NCBI RefSeq assembly: GCF_043677095.1
Contig: NZ_JBHLJR010000004.1
Location: forward strand, 62,001 to 126,000
Direction of reading: 5' to 3'
Length of the DNA stretch: 64,000 nucleotides
From: Natronococcus roseus
Lineage (GTDB): Archaea > Halobacteriota > Halobacteria > Halobacteriales > Natrialbaceae
In this document: piece by piece, positions 19,134 through 26,459 of the stretch
Position numbering within the stretch: position 1 is the stretch's first letter
Layout of the letters: each line of letters begins with the position of its first letter
Made by a program: the position numbers and the translations under genes
Notes under the pieces: generated by a model
What the model saw: the letters and a program-made list of their open reading frames with translations, nothing else
The model's database searches: none
Told to the model about the DNA's origin: nothing

Positions 19134-19859
19134 ATGTCGACCCAGCTCGATCCCCTCTCCCTGTCGGCCGATCTTCTCTACACGGTCAAAACGGAGGGCG
19201 ACCACGACTGGTTGCGAACGCACCTGGCGACCCTCGAGCGCTCCCGGCTCGAGCGGGCGCTCTCGAGTCGCGAGCGCCGACTGGCGTTCTGGTTCAACTG
19301 CTACAACGCCTACGCGCAGCTGCTGCTCGAGGAGTCGCCCGAACTCCTCGAGGGCGGGCTCGTCGACCGCTGGACGTTCTTCGGCCGCGATCGAATCCCC
19401 GTCGGCGGCGTCTGGCTGAGCCTCAACGATATCCAGCACGGCATGCTCCGCCGATCGAAACATCCCTGGGGCTTTGGCTACGTTCCGCGGTCGTTCCCCT
19501 CCCGGTTTGAGCGCCGATTCCGACTCGAGGAGTGCGATCCGCGGATCCACTTCGCGCTGAGTCGTGGCGGCGACCACTGTCCGCCGATCGCCGTCTACTC
19601 GGCGGCCGACGTCGACGAGGAACTGGACATCTCGATCCGCTGGCACCTGGAGGAAACCGTCGGCTACGACCCCGATGACGGTGTCACGACCGTACCGCGG
19701 CTCTTCTGGCGGTACCGGGGCGACTTCGGTGGCAAGCGCGGCGTCCTCAACTTCCTGCGGGAGTACGAGGCGATCCCCGAGACCGCGTCGCCGTCGCTCG
19801 AGTACGAGCGGGCGACTCGTCGTGAGACCCTGAAACTCGAGGAGACGCTCGAGCGCTGA
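19134..19859 (+). CDS. DUF547 domain protein
   Basis: The 241-residue protein has the DUF547 features: RRLAFWFNCYNAYAQLLL, a conserved WNxYNA-like motif at about residues 47-56, then SLNDIQHGMLR and DPRIHFALSRGGDHCPP with a Cys-containing motif. The family may be related to cysteine peptidase folds, but no activity is known. Divergent from the AI-2E gene. Confidence 0.8.
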   Translation: MSTQLDPLSLSADLLYTVKTEGDHDWLRTHLATLERSRLERALSSRERRLAFWFNCYNAYAQLLLEESPELLEGGLVDRWTFFGRDRIPVGGVWLSLNDIQHGMLRRSKHPWGFGYVPRSFPSRFERRFRLEECDPRIHFALSRGGDHCPPIAVYSAADVDEELDISIRWHLEETVGYDPDDGVTTVPRLFWRYRGDFGGKRGVLNFLREYEAIPETASPSLEYERATRRETLKLEETLER

Positions 19860-19871
19860 GCCGTCCCCGAA

Positions 19872-20420
19872 CTACTCGTCCCGGCGCTCGATCCGCGCGC
19901 TCGGGGCGTTTCGCATGACGCCCCGCGCGGCCCGCTCGGCGTTCGACCGGGAGGCGTACCCCTCGCCGCTGTCCCCGATCACGTTGCCGTTCCAGTGGAC
20001 GAGCCGCCAGCGCCACTCCTCGGCGCGGTCCTCGTACACCTCGAATCGGCTTCGCCGGCCTGGAGACTCACTCGTCTCGACTCGATCGCTCGTCTCGTCG
20101 GCGCCCGTACTCGTGCTCTCGTCGACGGCAGTCGTTTCGGCGTCTTCGGCACCCTCCCCTTCCCCGGCGTCCGTGACGCGAATGCCGGAACCGTCCGGAT
20201 CGTCCCACTCCAGTTCGAACTCGAGTTCGGTCCGTCCGTCCTCGTGTTCGCCCTCGAGCTCGGCGACGACGTCCGCGGGGACGTCGATCGTGAGCCGGCG
20301 CTCGCCGCTGTGCAGTTCGACGGGGGTCTCGGCCTCGAGCGCGACGGCGAACTCGCGGAAAATAGCGGCCAGCTCGCCGCGGTCGTAGGCGTGCTCGAGT
20401 TCGAACAGTGTTTCACCCAT
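19872..20420 (-). CDS. Amphi-Trp domain and DUF1508-like fusion protein
   Basis: The first 85 residues (METLFELEHAYDRGELAAIFREFAV preceded by G) match the amphi-Trp domain. A low-complexity acidic and Ser/Thr linker follows (about 88-125). The C-terminal 55 residues (RFEVYEDRAEEWRWRLVHWNG) match the YegP/DUF1508 fold, with its W-rich repeat and ASRSNAERA segment. Both domains are small beta proteins of unknown function, often found in haloarchaea. Convergent with the DUF547 gene by 12 bp. Confidence 0.75.
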   Translation of the reverse strand: MGETLFELEHAYDRGELAAIFREFAVALEAETPVELHSGERRLTIDVPADVVAELEGEHEDGRTELEFELEWDDPDGSGIRVTDAGEGEGAEDAETTAVDESTSTGADETSDRVETSESPGRRSRFEVYEDRAEEWRWRLVHWNGNVIGDSGEGYASRSNAERAARGVMRNAPSARIERRDE

Positions 20421-20466
20421 ACGTCCGGTACGACTCCTAACGAGTTAGTTTTTCACCAGGAACGGC

Positions 20467-21195
20467 TCAGAGCTGCGTCGTCGCCTCGAGCGCGATGTCG
20501 ATCGCGCGGCCGACGTTGTTCTTGGCCTTCTCGGGGAGTTCGTCGTCCTCGGTGTCGGTCCCCTTCTGGGTGCCCTCGACGAGGTTGCCGTCGACGGTAC
20601 AGATCGCGCCCGCGCGGAGTCCGCGTCGGCGAGCCAGCGTGAAGACGGCGGCGGCCTCCATCTCGACGCAGAGCAAGGCAGCGTTCTCCCAGTCGGCGAC
20701 GTGTTCGTCGGTCTCGGCGTAGTAGGCGTCGTCCGAGACGATCGGACCAACGTGAACGTCCTCGTCGTTCGCTTCGGCCGAGTCGACCAGCGAGGAGAGC
20801 ACCTCGTAATCGGGAACGGCGGGGTACTCCGCGTCCTCGTAGCGCTTCGAGGTGCCCTCGTTTTTCGCGGCGCCGGTCGCCACGATCATGTCGCCGATCT
20901 CGATGTCGGACTGGAGCGCACCGGTCGTCCCGACGCGGATGAACGTCTCGACGCCGACGTTAGCCATCTCTTCGATCGCGATCGCCGCCGAGGGACAGCC
21001 GATCCCCGTCGAGCAGATCGTCAGCTCCCGGTCGCCGTAGGTGGCGTTGACGACCTTGTACTCGCGGTTTTCGGCGACGACTTCGGATTCGTCGCAGTGG
21101 TCGGCGATCCGATCGACGCGACCCGGATCCCCCGGAATCAGTGCGACGTCCGTCAGGTCTCCCTCCTCGACCAGCAGGTGTGGCTGCGTTGCCAT
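20467..21195 (-). CDS. Nucleoside phosphorylase (uridine/guanosine type)
   Basis: The 242-residue protein belongs to the PNP/UDP family. It has the phosphate loop ALIPGDPGRVDRIA, RVGTTGALQ and the ribose-binding VEMEAAAVF (Glu-Met-Glu). It splits a nucleoside with phosphate into base and ribose-1-phosphate. In haloarchaea a guanosine phosphorylase of this family feeds a non-carboxylating pentose bisphosphate route; the PfkB kinase and ribose-1,5-bisphosphate isomerase for the next steps are encoded within 4 kb. Base preference cannot be read from sequence. Confidence 0.85.
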   Translation of the reverse strand: MATQPHLLVEEGDLTDVALIPGDPGRVDRIADHCDESEVVAENREYKVVNATYGDRELTICSTGIGCPSAAIAIEEMANVGVETFIRVGTTGALQSDIEIGDMIVATGAAKNEGTSKRYEDAEYPAVPDYEVLSSLVDSAEANDEDVHVGPIVSDDAYYAETDEHVADWENAALLCVEMEAAAVFTLARRRGLRAGAICTVDGNLVEGTQKGTDTEDDELPEKAKNNVGRAIDIALEATTQL

Positions 21196-21294
21196 AGGCT
21201 CGCGTTCCGCGGGCGACGAGAAAAAAGATTCGAGCCCGGCACGGCCTCGAGAGCACCCCCGGAGCCGCCGTCGACCCTCGAGCGCGCAGTCGGC

Positions 21295-21591
21295 CTACCC
21301 GGTTACCTCGACCTGCTCCGGGCTGACGGTGACGGTGACGTCGTCGACGTCGAAGACGACCGTCCCGGTCGATCGATCGCCGCCGCCGTAGGTGCGGACG
21401 AACAGCGAGTCCAGCGCCTCGGGATCGATGTAGTCGTACAGCCGGACGCTGGAGTCGGTGACGTCTTCACCGTGATAGGTCGCGAGCGCCGTCGCGACAG
21501 CGATGCTCGGCGGTTCGTTGTCGTCTCGGTCGTACTGGACGCGCTGACCGAACCCACATCCAGGGGTGTTGGGTGTCGTTCGTTCGTTCAT
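21295..21591 (-). CDS. HalOD1 output-domain protein
   Basis: The 98-residue protein shows the haloarchaeal output-domain pattern: IAVATALATYHGEDVTDSS, LYDYIDPEALDSLF and the terminal beta strands of VVFDVDDVTVTVSPE. HalOD1 domains occur alone or fused to signalling domains in haloarchaea, with no known biochemical activity. Its place between the phosphorylase and the PfkB gene may mean shared control. Confidence 0.8.
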   Translation of the reverse strand: MNERTTPNTPGCGFGQRVQYDRDDNEPPSIAVATALATYHGEDVTDSSVRLYDYIDPEALDSLFVRTYGGGDRSTGTVVFDVDDVTVTVSPEQVEVTG

Positions 21592-21779
21592 GTCTCTCAG
21601 TCACGTCGCCGTGACTCCCTAGACCACTGGCCAACGGCACTCGACAAATAGGTACCGCCGGGAAGCACTCGATGAGAACCGCCGGACGTGGGCACTCTCA
21701 TCCGTTCGTCATACACTCGTCATTCGTGTGTCGGACACCTATCCGAGTTCTATCATACCCGATCATATAAAATAACCCG

Positions 21780-22673
21780 TCAGTGGCGATCACTGAGAAA
21801 CGTCTCGACCTCGGCGGCCGACGGAACGCTCCGTGCCCCCTTCCGCCCGGCGGTCAGCGCGCCGCAGGCGTTCGCGTACTCGAGTGCTCGCTCGGGGTCG
21901 AACTCGCCGTCGCCGGTAGCAACCATCGTCGCGAGGAAGCCGGCGGCGAAGGCGTCGCCGGCGCCCGCGGTGTCGATCGTCTCGACCTCGAACCCGGAAT
22001 GAACGTGGTCGCCGTCGGGCGTGTGAAGCAACGCCCCGTCGGCGCCGTGTTTGACGACGACGAACCGATCGTCGAACGCCGAGTCGCTGTACTCGGCCTC
22101 GAGCATCGCCTCGGCCTCGCGGTCGTTGACGAAGATCACGTCCGCGAGCGCGAGGGCGTCGCCGAAGTCCCGCTCGCCCAGGCGACGGCCGGGATCGAAG
22201 CTGACGGTGACGCCGGCCTCGCTTGCGATGGAGGCGATTTCGGCGGCGGTGTCGGGACGCTGGCTCGTCAGGTGGACGTGACTCGCCGCCCGGATCCGCT
22301 CGGGCTCGAGGTCGGCCGGCTCGACTGCCTCGTTGACGCCGTCGTTGCCGAGGACGGCGACCTCGCCGCTGTCCTCGACCAGCAGGTACTTGACGGCCGT
22401 CTCGGCGTCCTCGACGATTCGTACGCCGTCGATCGAGACCCCGGTCTCCTCGAGTTCGTGACGGGCGAGCAGTCCGTTGTCGTCGTCGCCGACGCTGCCG
22501 ACGAGACCGACGTCGACCTCGAGTCCGGCCAGCGTCGCGGCGACGTTCGCCGCGCTGCCGCCACCGGACTGTTGCTGGGAGCGGATCGAGGCCTCGCCGT
22601 CGGCGACCGGGAGTCGATCGATACGGAGCGTCACGTCCCAGTTGACGTGACCCGCAGTGAGGACGGTGACCAT
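21780..22673 (-). CDS. PfkB family sugar kinase, possible ribose-1-phosphate kinase
   Basis: The 297-residue kinase has PfkB signature 1 (GGGSAANVAATLAGLE) and signature 2 with the catalytic Asp (DTAGAGDAFAAGF, about residues 236-248). The family phosphorylates ribose, fructose phosphates or nucleosides. Because a nucleoside phosphorylase and a ribose-1,5-bisphosphate isomerase flank it, an ATP-dependent ribose-1-phosphate kinase, as described for the haloarchaeal nucleoside route, is the favoured guess. Ribokinase or adenosine kinase remain possible. Confidence 0.85.
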   Translation of the reverse strand: MVTVLTAGHVNWDVTLRIDRLPVADGEASIRSQQQSGGGSAANVAATLAGLEVDVGLVGSVGDDDNGLLARHELEETGVSIDGVRIVEDAETAVKYLLVEDSGEVAVLGNDGVNEAVEPADLEPERIRAASHVHLTSQRPDTAAEIASIASEAGVTVSFDPGRRLGERDFGDALALADVIFVNDREAEAMLEAEYSDSAFDDRFVVVKHGADGALLHTPDGDHVHSGFEVETIDTAGAGDAFAAGFLATMVATGDGEFDPERALEYANACGALTAGRKGARSVPSAAEVETFLSDRH

Positions 22674-22710
22674 AGCAGATTATCAACAGAGGGCGCGGGG
22701 GGCAAAAAGT

Positions 22711-23523
22711 CTAGGTGACGAGAAACAGGAGCACGTTGTGCGCGCCCGGTCCGAGCCCGACCGCGGCGAGGAGGGCGAGCAGCGCCCGACCCTGTCGCGG
22801 GGCGTCCTCGACGTACTCTCGGAACAGGCCGACGATGACCAGCGCCAGCGCGATCTTGACGACGGCGAACAGCCAGCCGCCCCCGACGTACTCTGCCGTC
22901 GGGAGGGCGTGGCCGGCCTCGAGGATCAGAAGCGAGAGCGGAACCTCCTCGCTGGCGCCGAGAACGTCGAAGCCGATCGCCGTCGAGATCCCGTCCAAGG
23001 TATGGCCGAAGACGACCAGCGCGCCGGTCGCGCCCGTGACGGCAGCGACCCGCTCGTAGCGCCGGCCGAGCGCGGCCCAGACGCCGGCCGTGACCAGTAC
23101 CGTCAGGACGACCGAGAGCAGCGGCCAGAAGACGTCGCCGAACCCGCCCTGGACGCCGACGGCGGTCGCCGCAGCACCGACGAAGCCGAGCGTGCCGACG
23201 GCGGCGACCGGGGGCTCGCTCGAGACGGCTCCGGTTCGCTCGAGCGTGATCCCTCCGAGCCAGACGGCGCCAGCGACGGTCCCCGTTATCACGTAGACGC
23301 TCGGCGTTCCGAACAGCACGGCGAGGTCGTCGGGGTAGGCCTCGAACCGGTGAAGGACGTGCAGGCTCGAGCCGAACAGCATCCAGGGAACGAAGGCGAG
23401 CACCGTCCGATCGGTCACGGGTGGGTCGGCCGACCACAGCGCCGCGGCGACGGCGACTGCCGCTACCGCGAGCGGGACGAGAAACTGCGCGGGCGGGAGC
23501 GCGAACCCCTCGGGAAGCACCAT
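22711..23523 (-). CDS. DUF63 family membrane protein
   Basis: The 270-residue protein has eight or so helices and matches archaeal DUF63, with LAFVPWMLFGSSLHVLHR near residue 50 and GHTLDGISTAIGFD near 170. The conserved His and Asp within membrane helices suggest a metal or catalytic site in the membrane. The function is unknown. It is transcribed toward the PfkB gene with a 37-bp gap and may be in its operon. Confidence 0.85.
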   Translation of the reverse strand: MVLPEGFALPPAQFLVPLAVAAVAVAAALWSADPPVTDRTVLAFVPWMLFGSSLHVLHRFEAYPDDLAVLFGTPSVYVITGTVAGAVWLGGITLERTGAVSSEPPVAAVGTLGFVGAAATAVGVQGGFGDVFWPLLSVVLTVLVTAGVWAALGRRYERVAAVTGATGALVVFGHTLDGISTAIGFDVLGASEEVPLSLLILEAGHALPTAEYVGGGWLFAVVKIALALVIVGLFREYVEDAPRQGRALLALLAAVGLGPGAHNVLLFLVT

Positions 23524-23587
23524 ACTCGAGTTGGAACACAGCAGCGACTAACCGCTTCCGATCCCGACCGCCCCGAAGGTGGTGTCG

Positions 23588-24349
23588 CTACCGGTTCTCG
23601 GCGGCCGAAACCGTTTCGGAACCGCCGGGCCCGTCGACGTTCACGACCCACGGCTTCCCCCCGCAGAGCCAGACGATTCCGGTGTGGGCCTCGTCTGTCG
23701 GGTTCGTATCCCGATGAATCAATCCCGGTGGGACGTGAAAGCACTCGCCGCGTTCGATGCGTGCGACGCGTTCGCCGTTCGGTCCGTACTCCGTCTCGCT
23801 CGGGCCGTCGACGGCGTAGCCGAAGTAGACGTTCTCGCCGTGGTGGTGCCAGCCCGCCGCCGCCCCGCCCGCGACTCGGACCCGCATCGGCAGGACGTCC
23901 TCGTCGGGAAACGGCGTCTCTCGGCTTAGCTCCGGACTCTCGACGGTCGGCTCGAGTTCGTCGGGTCCGACGACCAAGAGGGGTCCCTCGCCGACGGCGA
24001 TCCGGGAATCGGTGCCCGTTGGCTCCGGCTCGTCGTCCACGACCGTGAGGACCTCGAGAGACGTAGATTCGGCGACGTACCGCCGAGTTGTGTCCGCCGG
24101 AATCTCCAGAAAGTCGCCGGCCGACAGCTCGGCGGGCCGTTCGTCGTCGGGACGGGCGACGGTTCCGCGACCCGCACGGACCCATCCGTACGTCGTCCCC
24201 TCCCGGCGGAATCGCGCGGTTTCGTCGTCGACGCGAAACACGACTAACCCGCGGCCGCCTGCGCGGATCACGGTTCGCTCGAGCAGTCCCGATACCGGCT
24301 CCGTGGGCTCGATCGCCGCCGGGTCGACTACCTGAATCTCGTCGCTCAT
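23588..24349 (-). CDS. Two-cupin protein
   Basis: The 253-residue protein appears to hold two cupin barrels. The second is clear: AAGWHHHGENVYFGYAVDG with His residues and FHVPPGLIHRD. The first (TVIRAGGRGLVVFRVDDE to EIPADTTRRYV) is degenerate in metal ligands. The last strands contain GIVWLCGGKPWVVNVDGP. The closest named groups are bicupins of unknown substrate. The start at 24349 (MSDEIQVVDP) follows from the codon pattern and the absence of conserved sequence upstream. Confidence 0.7.
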   Translation of the reverse strand: MSDEIQVVDPAAIEPTEPVSGLLERTVIRAGGRGLVVFRVDDETARFRREGTTYGWVRAGRGTVARPDDERPAELSAGDFLEIPADTTRRYVAESTSLEVLTVVDDEPEPTGTDSRIAVGEGPLLVVGPDELEPTVESPELSRETPFPDEDVLPMRVRVAGGAAAGWHHHGENVYFGYAVDGPSETEYGPNGERVARIERGECFHVPPGLIHRDTNPTDEAHTGIVWLCGGKPWVVNVDGPGGSETVSAAENR

Positions 24350-24426
24350 ATCCACCGGTACCGACGGGGTTAGGTTACGTCTGTTGGATGATCCACGGGT
24401 TCGCGGCTCGAGCCGTCGTGCCGCCG

Positions 24427-25407
24427 CTACACCTCCCAGGGTTCGCCGGTCGTCTCGCCGAACAGCTCCCGCATGAGCGTGACGATGCTTTCCGGCGGGA
24501 ACTGGCCCCGTTCGGTGACGATCGCGTCGACGTGACGCGGCGGCGTGACGTCGAACGCGGGGTTCTCGACGGTGAGACCGTCGTCCGCACGGTCGCCGCC
24601 GGTGATGTCGGCGTACTCCGTCTCCGAGAGCACCTCGCTCTCGTCGCGCATCTCGATCTCGACGGTGTGGCCGGTCATCGTGTCGGGGTGGAGCTTGATC
24701 GTCTGGGCGGCGACCATCACCGGAACGCCGCGCTCGCGGGCGTTGACCGCCAGCCCGCTGGTCCCGATCTTGTTGATGACGCTGCCGTCGGCGGCGATGC
24801 TGTCGGCCCCGACCAGGACGTGGTCCGCGTCGTCGAGGTAGCGCCGAGCCGCGTTGTCGACGACCAGCGTTACCGGGACGTCCCACTCCCGGAGCTGTTC
24901 GGCCGTGATGTGGCCCTGCTTTCGCGGTCGGGTCTCCTTGACGATCGCCTCGACGTGTTTGCCCGCATCCAGCGCCGCCTCGACGCAGGACAGCGCGTCG
25001 GTCGAGTGACAGTGGGTCATCACCACGTCGCCGTCCCGCAAGCGGTTCGCCCCGACCTCGCCGAGTCGTTCCTGGGCCTGCTCGAGGTCGGCCTGAAACT
25101 CCCGAGCCTGTCCGATCGTCGACTCCCGAAGCTCCGGGACGGTCTCGCCCTCGATCCCTCTCAGGACGTACCGGAGGGCGTTCGGGAGGCTCACGGCGGT
25201 CGGCCGGGTCTCGTACAGCTCTCTAGCGGCGGCGCGTAGCTGATCGCGAAACGCCGCCGGGGTCGACGCGTCGGAGCGCTCGGCCTGGGTTGCGAGCGCC
25301 TCTGCCGCGGCGTCCCCGATCGCTGCCGCGCCGCGGATCTCCATCGTCGCGATATCGTCGGCCGTCGCCTCGACGACGGGGGCGACGTCGGGTTGCTCCT
25401 CGTCCAT
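24427..25407 (-). CDS. Ribose-1,5-bisphosphate isomerase (eIF2B alpha-like family)
   Basis: The 326-residue protein matches the archaeal e2b2-type isomerase family, related to eIF2B alpha/beta/delta and methylthioribose-1-phosphate isomerase. MTHCHSTDALSCVEAAL carries the conserved catalytic Cys, and VLVGADSIAADGSVINKIGT carries the catalytic Asp. It converts ribose-1,5-bisphosphate to ribulose-1,5-bisphosphate. No RuBisCO gene is present here, which agrees with the haloarchaeal route that continues through RuBP phosphatase and ribulose-1-phosphate aldolase. Divergent from deoC by 71 bp. Confidence 0.85.
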   Translation of the reverse strand: MDEEQPDVAPVVEATADDIATMEIRGAAAIGDAAAEALATQAERSDASTPAAFRDQLRAAARELYETRPTAVSLPNALRYVLRGIEGETVPELRESTIGQAREFQADLEQAQERLGEVGANRLRDGDVVMTHCHSTDALSCVEAALDAGKHVEAIVKETRPRKQGHITAEQLREWDVPVTLVVDNAARRYLDDADHVLVGADSIAADGSVINKIGTSGLAVNARERGVPVMVAAQTIKLHPDTMTGHTVEIEMRDESEVLSETEYADITGGDRADDGLTVENPAFDVTPPRHVDAIVTERGQFPPESIVTLMRELFGETTGEPWEV

Positions 25408-25478
25408 GGCGGCCAGTAGCCCCCGGACCCAAATAAGGGATCGGACGGATTTTTGACCGTTCGGCGAGTCGGTCCGGT

Positions 25479-26114
25479 ATGGATCGCGACGAACTCGCTC
25501 CCCTGATCGATCACACCGTCCTCGGCCCCGAGACGACCGTCGCCGACGTCGAGGACGTCCTCGACGCCGCCGCCGACCACGGGATGAACGCCTGCATCCC
25601 ACCGTACGCCGTCGAACACGCCGTCGACTACGCACCCGAGGTCACCGTCGCGACCGTGATCGGCTTCCCCCACGGCCAGAACGCCCCCGACGTGAAACGC
25701 CGCGAGGGCGTCCTCGCCTGGAAGGCCGGCGCCGACGAGCTCGACGTCGTTCTCAACGTCGCCAACGTCAAAACGGGCCGGCTTGAGGCCGTCGAGAACG
25801 AACTCGCCGAACTCGTCGCGGCCGTCCCGATCCCGGTGAAGGTGATCATCGAGACGGCCCTGCTGACCGACGACGAGAAACGCAACGCCTGCGAGGCCGC
25901 CCGCGAGGCCGATGCCGCGATGGTCAAGACCTCGACGGGCTTCGCGGAGGGGGGCGCGACGGTCTCGGACGTCGAACTCATGAGCGAGTCTCTTCCAGTC
26001 AAGGCAAGCGGCGGCGTCGGCAGCTACGAGGAGGCCATAGCGATGATCGACGCTGGCGCCGAACGCATCGGCGCCTCGAGCGGGGTCGAGATCCTCGAGG
26101 GCGCGCCGGACTGA
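25479..26114 (+). CDS. deoC: Deoxyribose-phosphate aldolase
   Basis: The 211-residue TIM-barrel aldolase has LIDHTVLGPETT at the N terminus, the segment LDVVLNVANVK, the Lys in PVKVIIETALL and the Schiff-base Lys in AAMVKTSTGF (about residue 150). It cleaves 2-deoxyribose-5-phosphate to glyceraldehyde-3-phosphate and acetaldehyde. Its place beside the nucleoside phosphorylase, kinase and isomerase genes points to nucleoside scavenging. Confidence 0.92.
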   Translation: MDRDELAPLIDHTVLGPETTVADVEDVLDAAADHGMNACIPPYAVEHAVDYAPEVTVATVIGFPHGQNAPDVKRREGVLAWKAGADELDVVLNVANVKTGRLEAVENELAELVAAVPIPVKVIIETALLTDDEKRNACEAAREADAAMVKTSTGFAEGGATVSDVELMSESLPVKASGGVGSYEEAIAMIDAGAERIGASSGVEILEGAPD

Positions 26115-26120
26115 CTTCCT

Positions 26121-26140
26121 CCCACGACTGAAGTCGTGGG
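26121..26140. repeat. Left terminal palindrome
   Basis: A 9-bp perfect stem with a 2-nt loop, identical to the copy at 26346-26365 and preceded by TTCCT. Confidence 0.75.
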
Positions 26141-26345
26141 GTTCCAGTCACAGACTGGAGAGCCACGACGGGGAGGTTCCTCACTCGTCCGAGACGGTGG
26201 GGTTGTGGGCCGAGCCAATACGACCCCCGACCGGGATAGCGGGCTTCATCTACCCTCCTGCTGAGGTGTGTATCCTTACCCCGGACTCGGTAGCACAACC
26301 GACGGAACGAACTGGCGGAGTTGTTTCGGCCCCCGTCGGATTCAT

Positions 26346-26365
26346 CCCACGACTGAAGTCGTGGG
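26346..26365. repeat. Right terminal palindrome
   Basis: The second identical hairpin, followed by CTTTCTCCTT, the right-end sequence commonly seen with such elements in haloarchaea. Confidence 0.75.
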
Positions 26366-26459
26366 CTTTCTCCTTGAACCATTGTAACACGGCGATCACT
26401 TTGGGGTCCGTCGCTCGAGCCGTCCGGGGAAGTGGATCGACGGCACCGCGACGGACTCG

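Larger units (their letters stand above)
26115..26375. mobile_element. Palindrome-bounded remnant of an IS200/IS605-type element (PATE-like)
   Basis: Two identical 20-nt palindromes (CCCACGACT-GA-AGTCGTGGG) lie at 26121-26140 and 26346-26365. Perfect short hairpins of this sequence are typical ends of haloarchaeal IS200/IS605/TnpB-type elements. Between them are about 205 bp without an ORF, including a GCCCCCGTCGGATTCAT-like tail leading into the second hairpin. It looks like a non-autonomous derivative or decayed element inserted after deoC. No transposase or TnpB reading frame remains. Confidence 0.65.
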
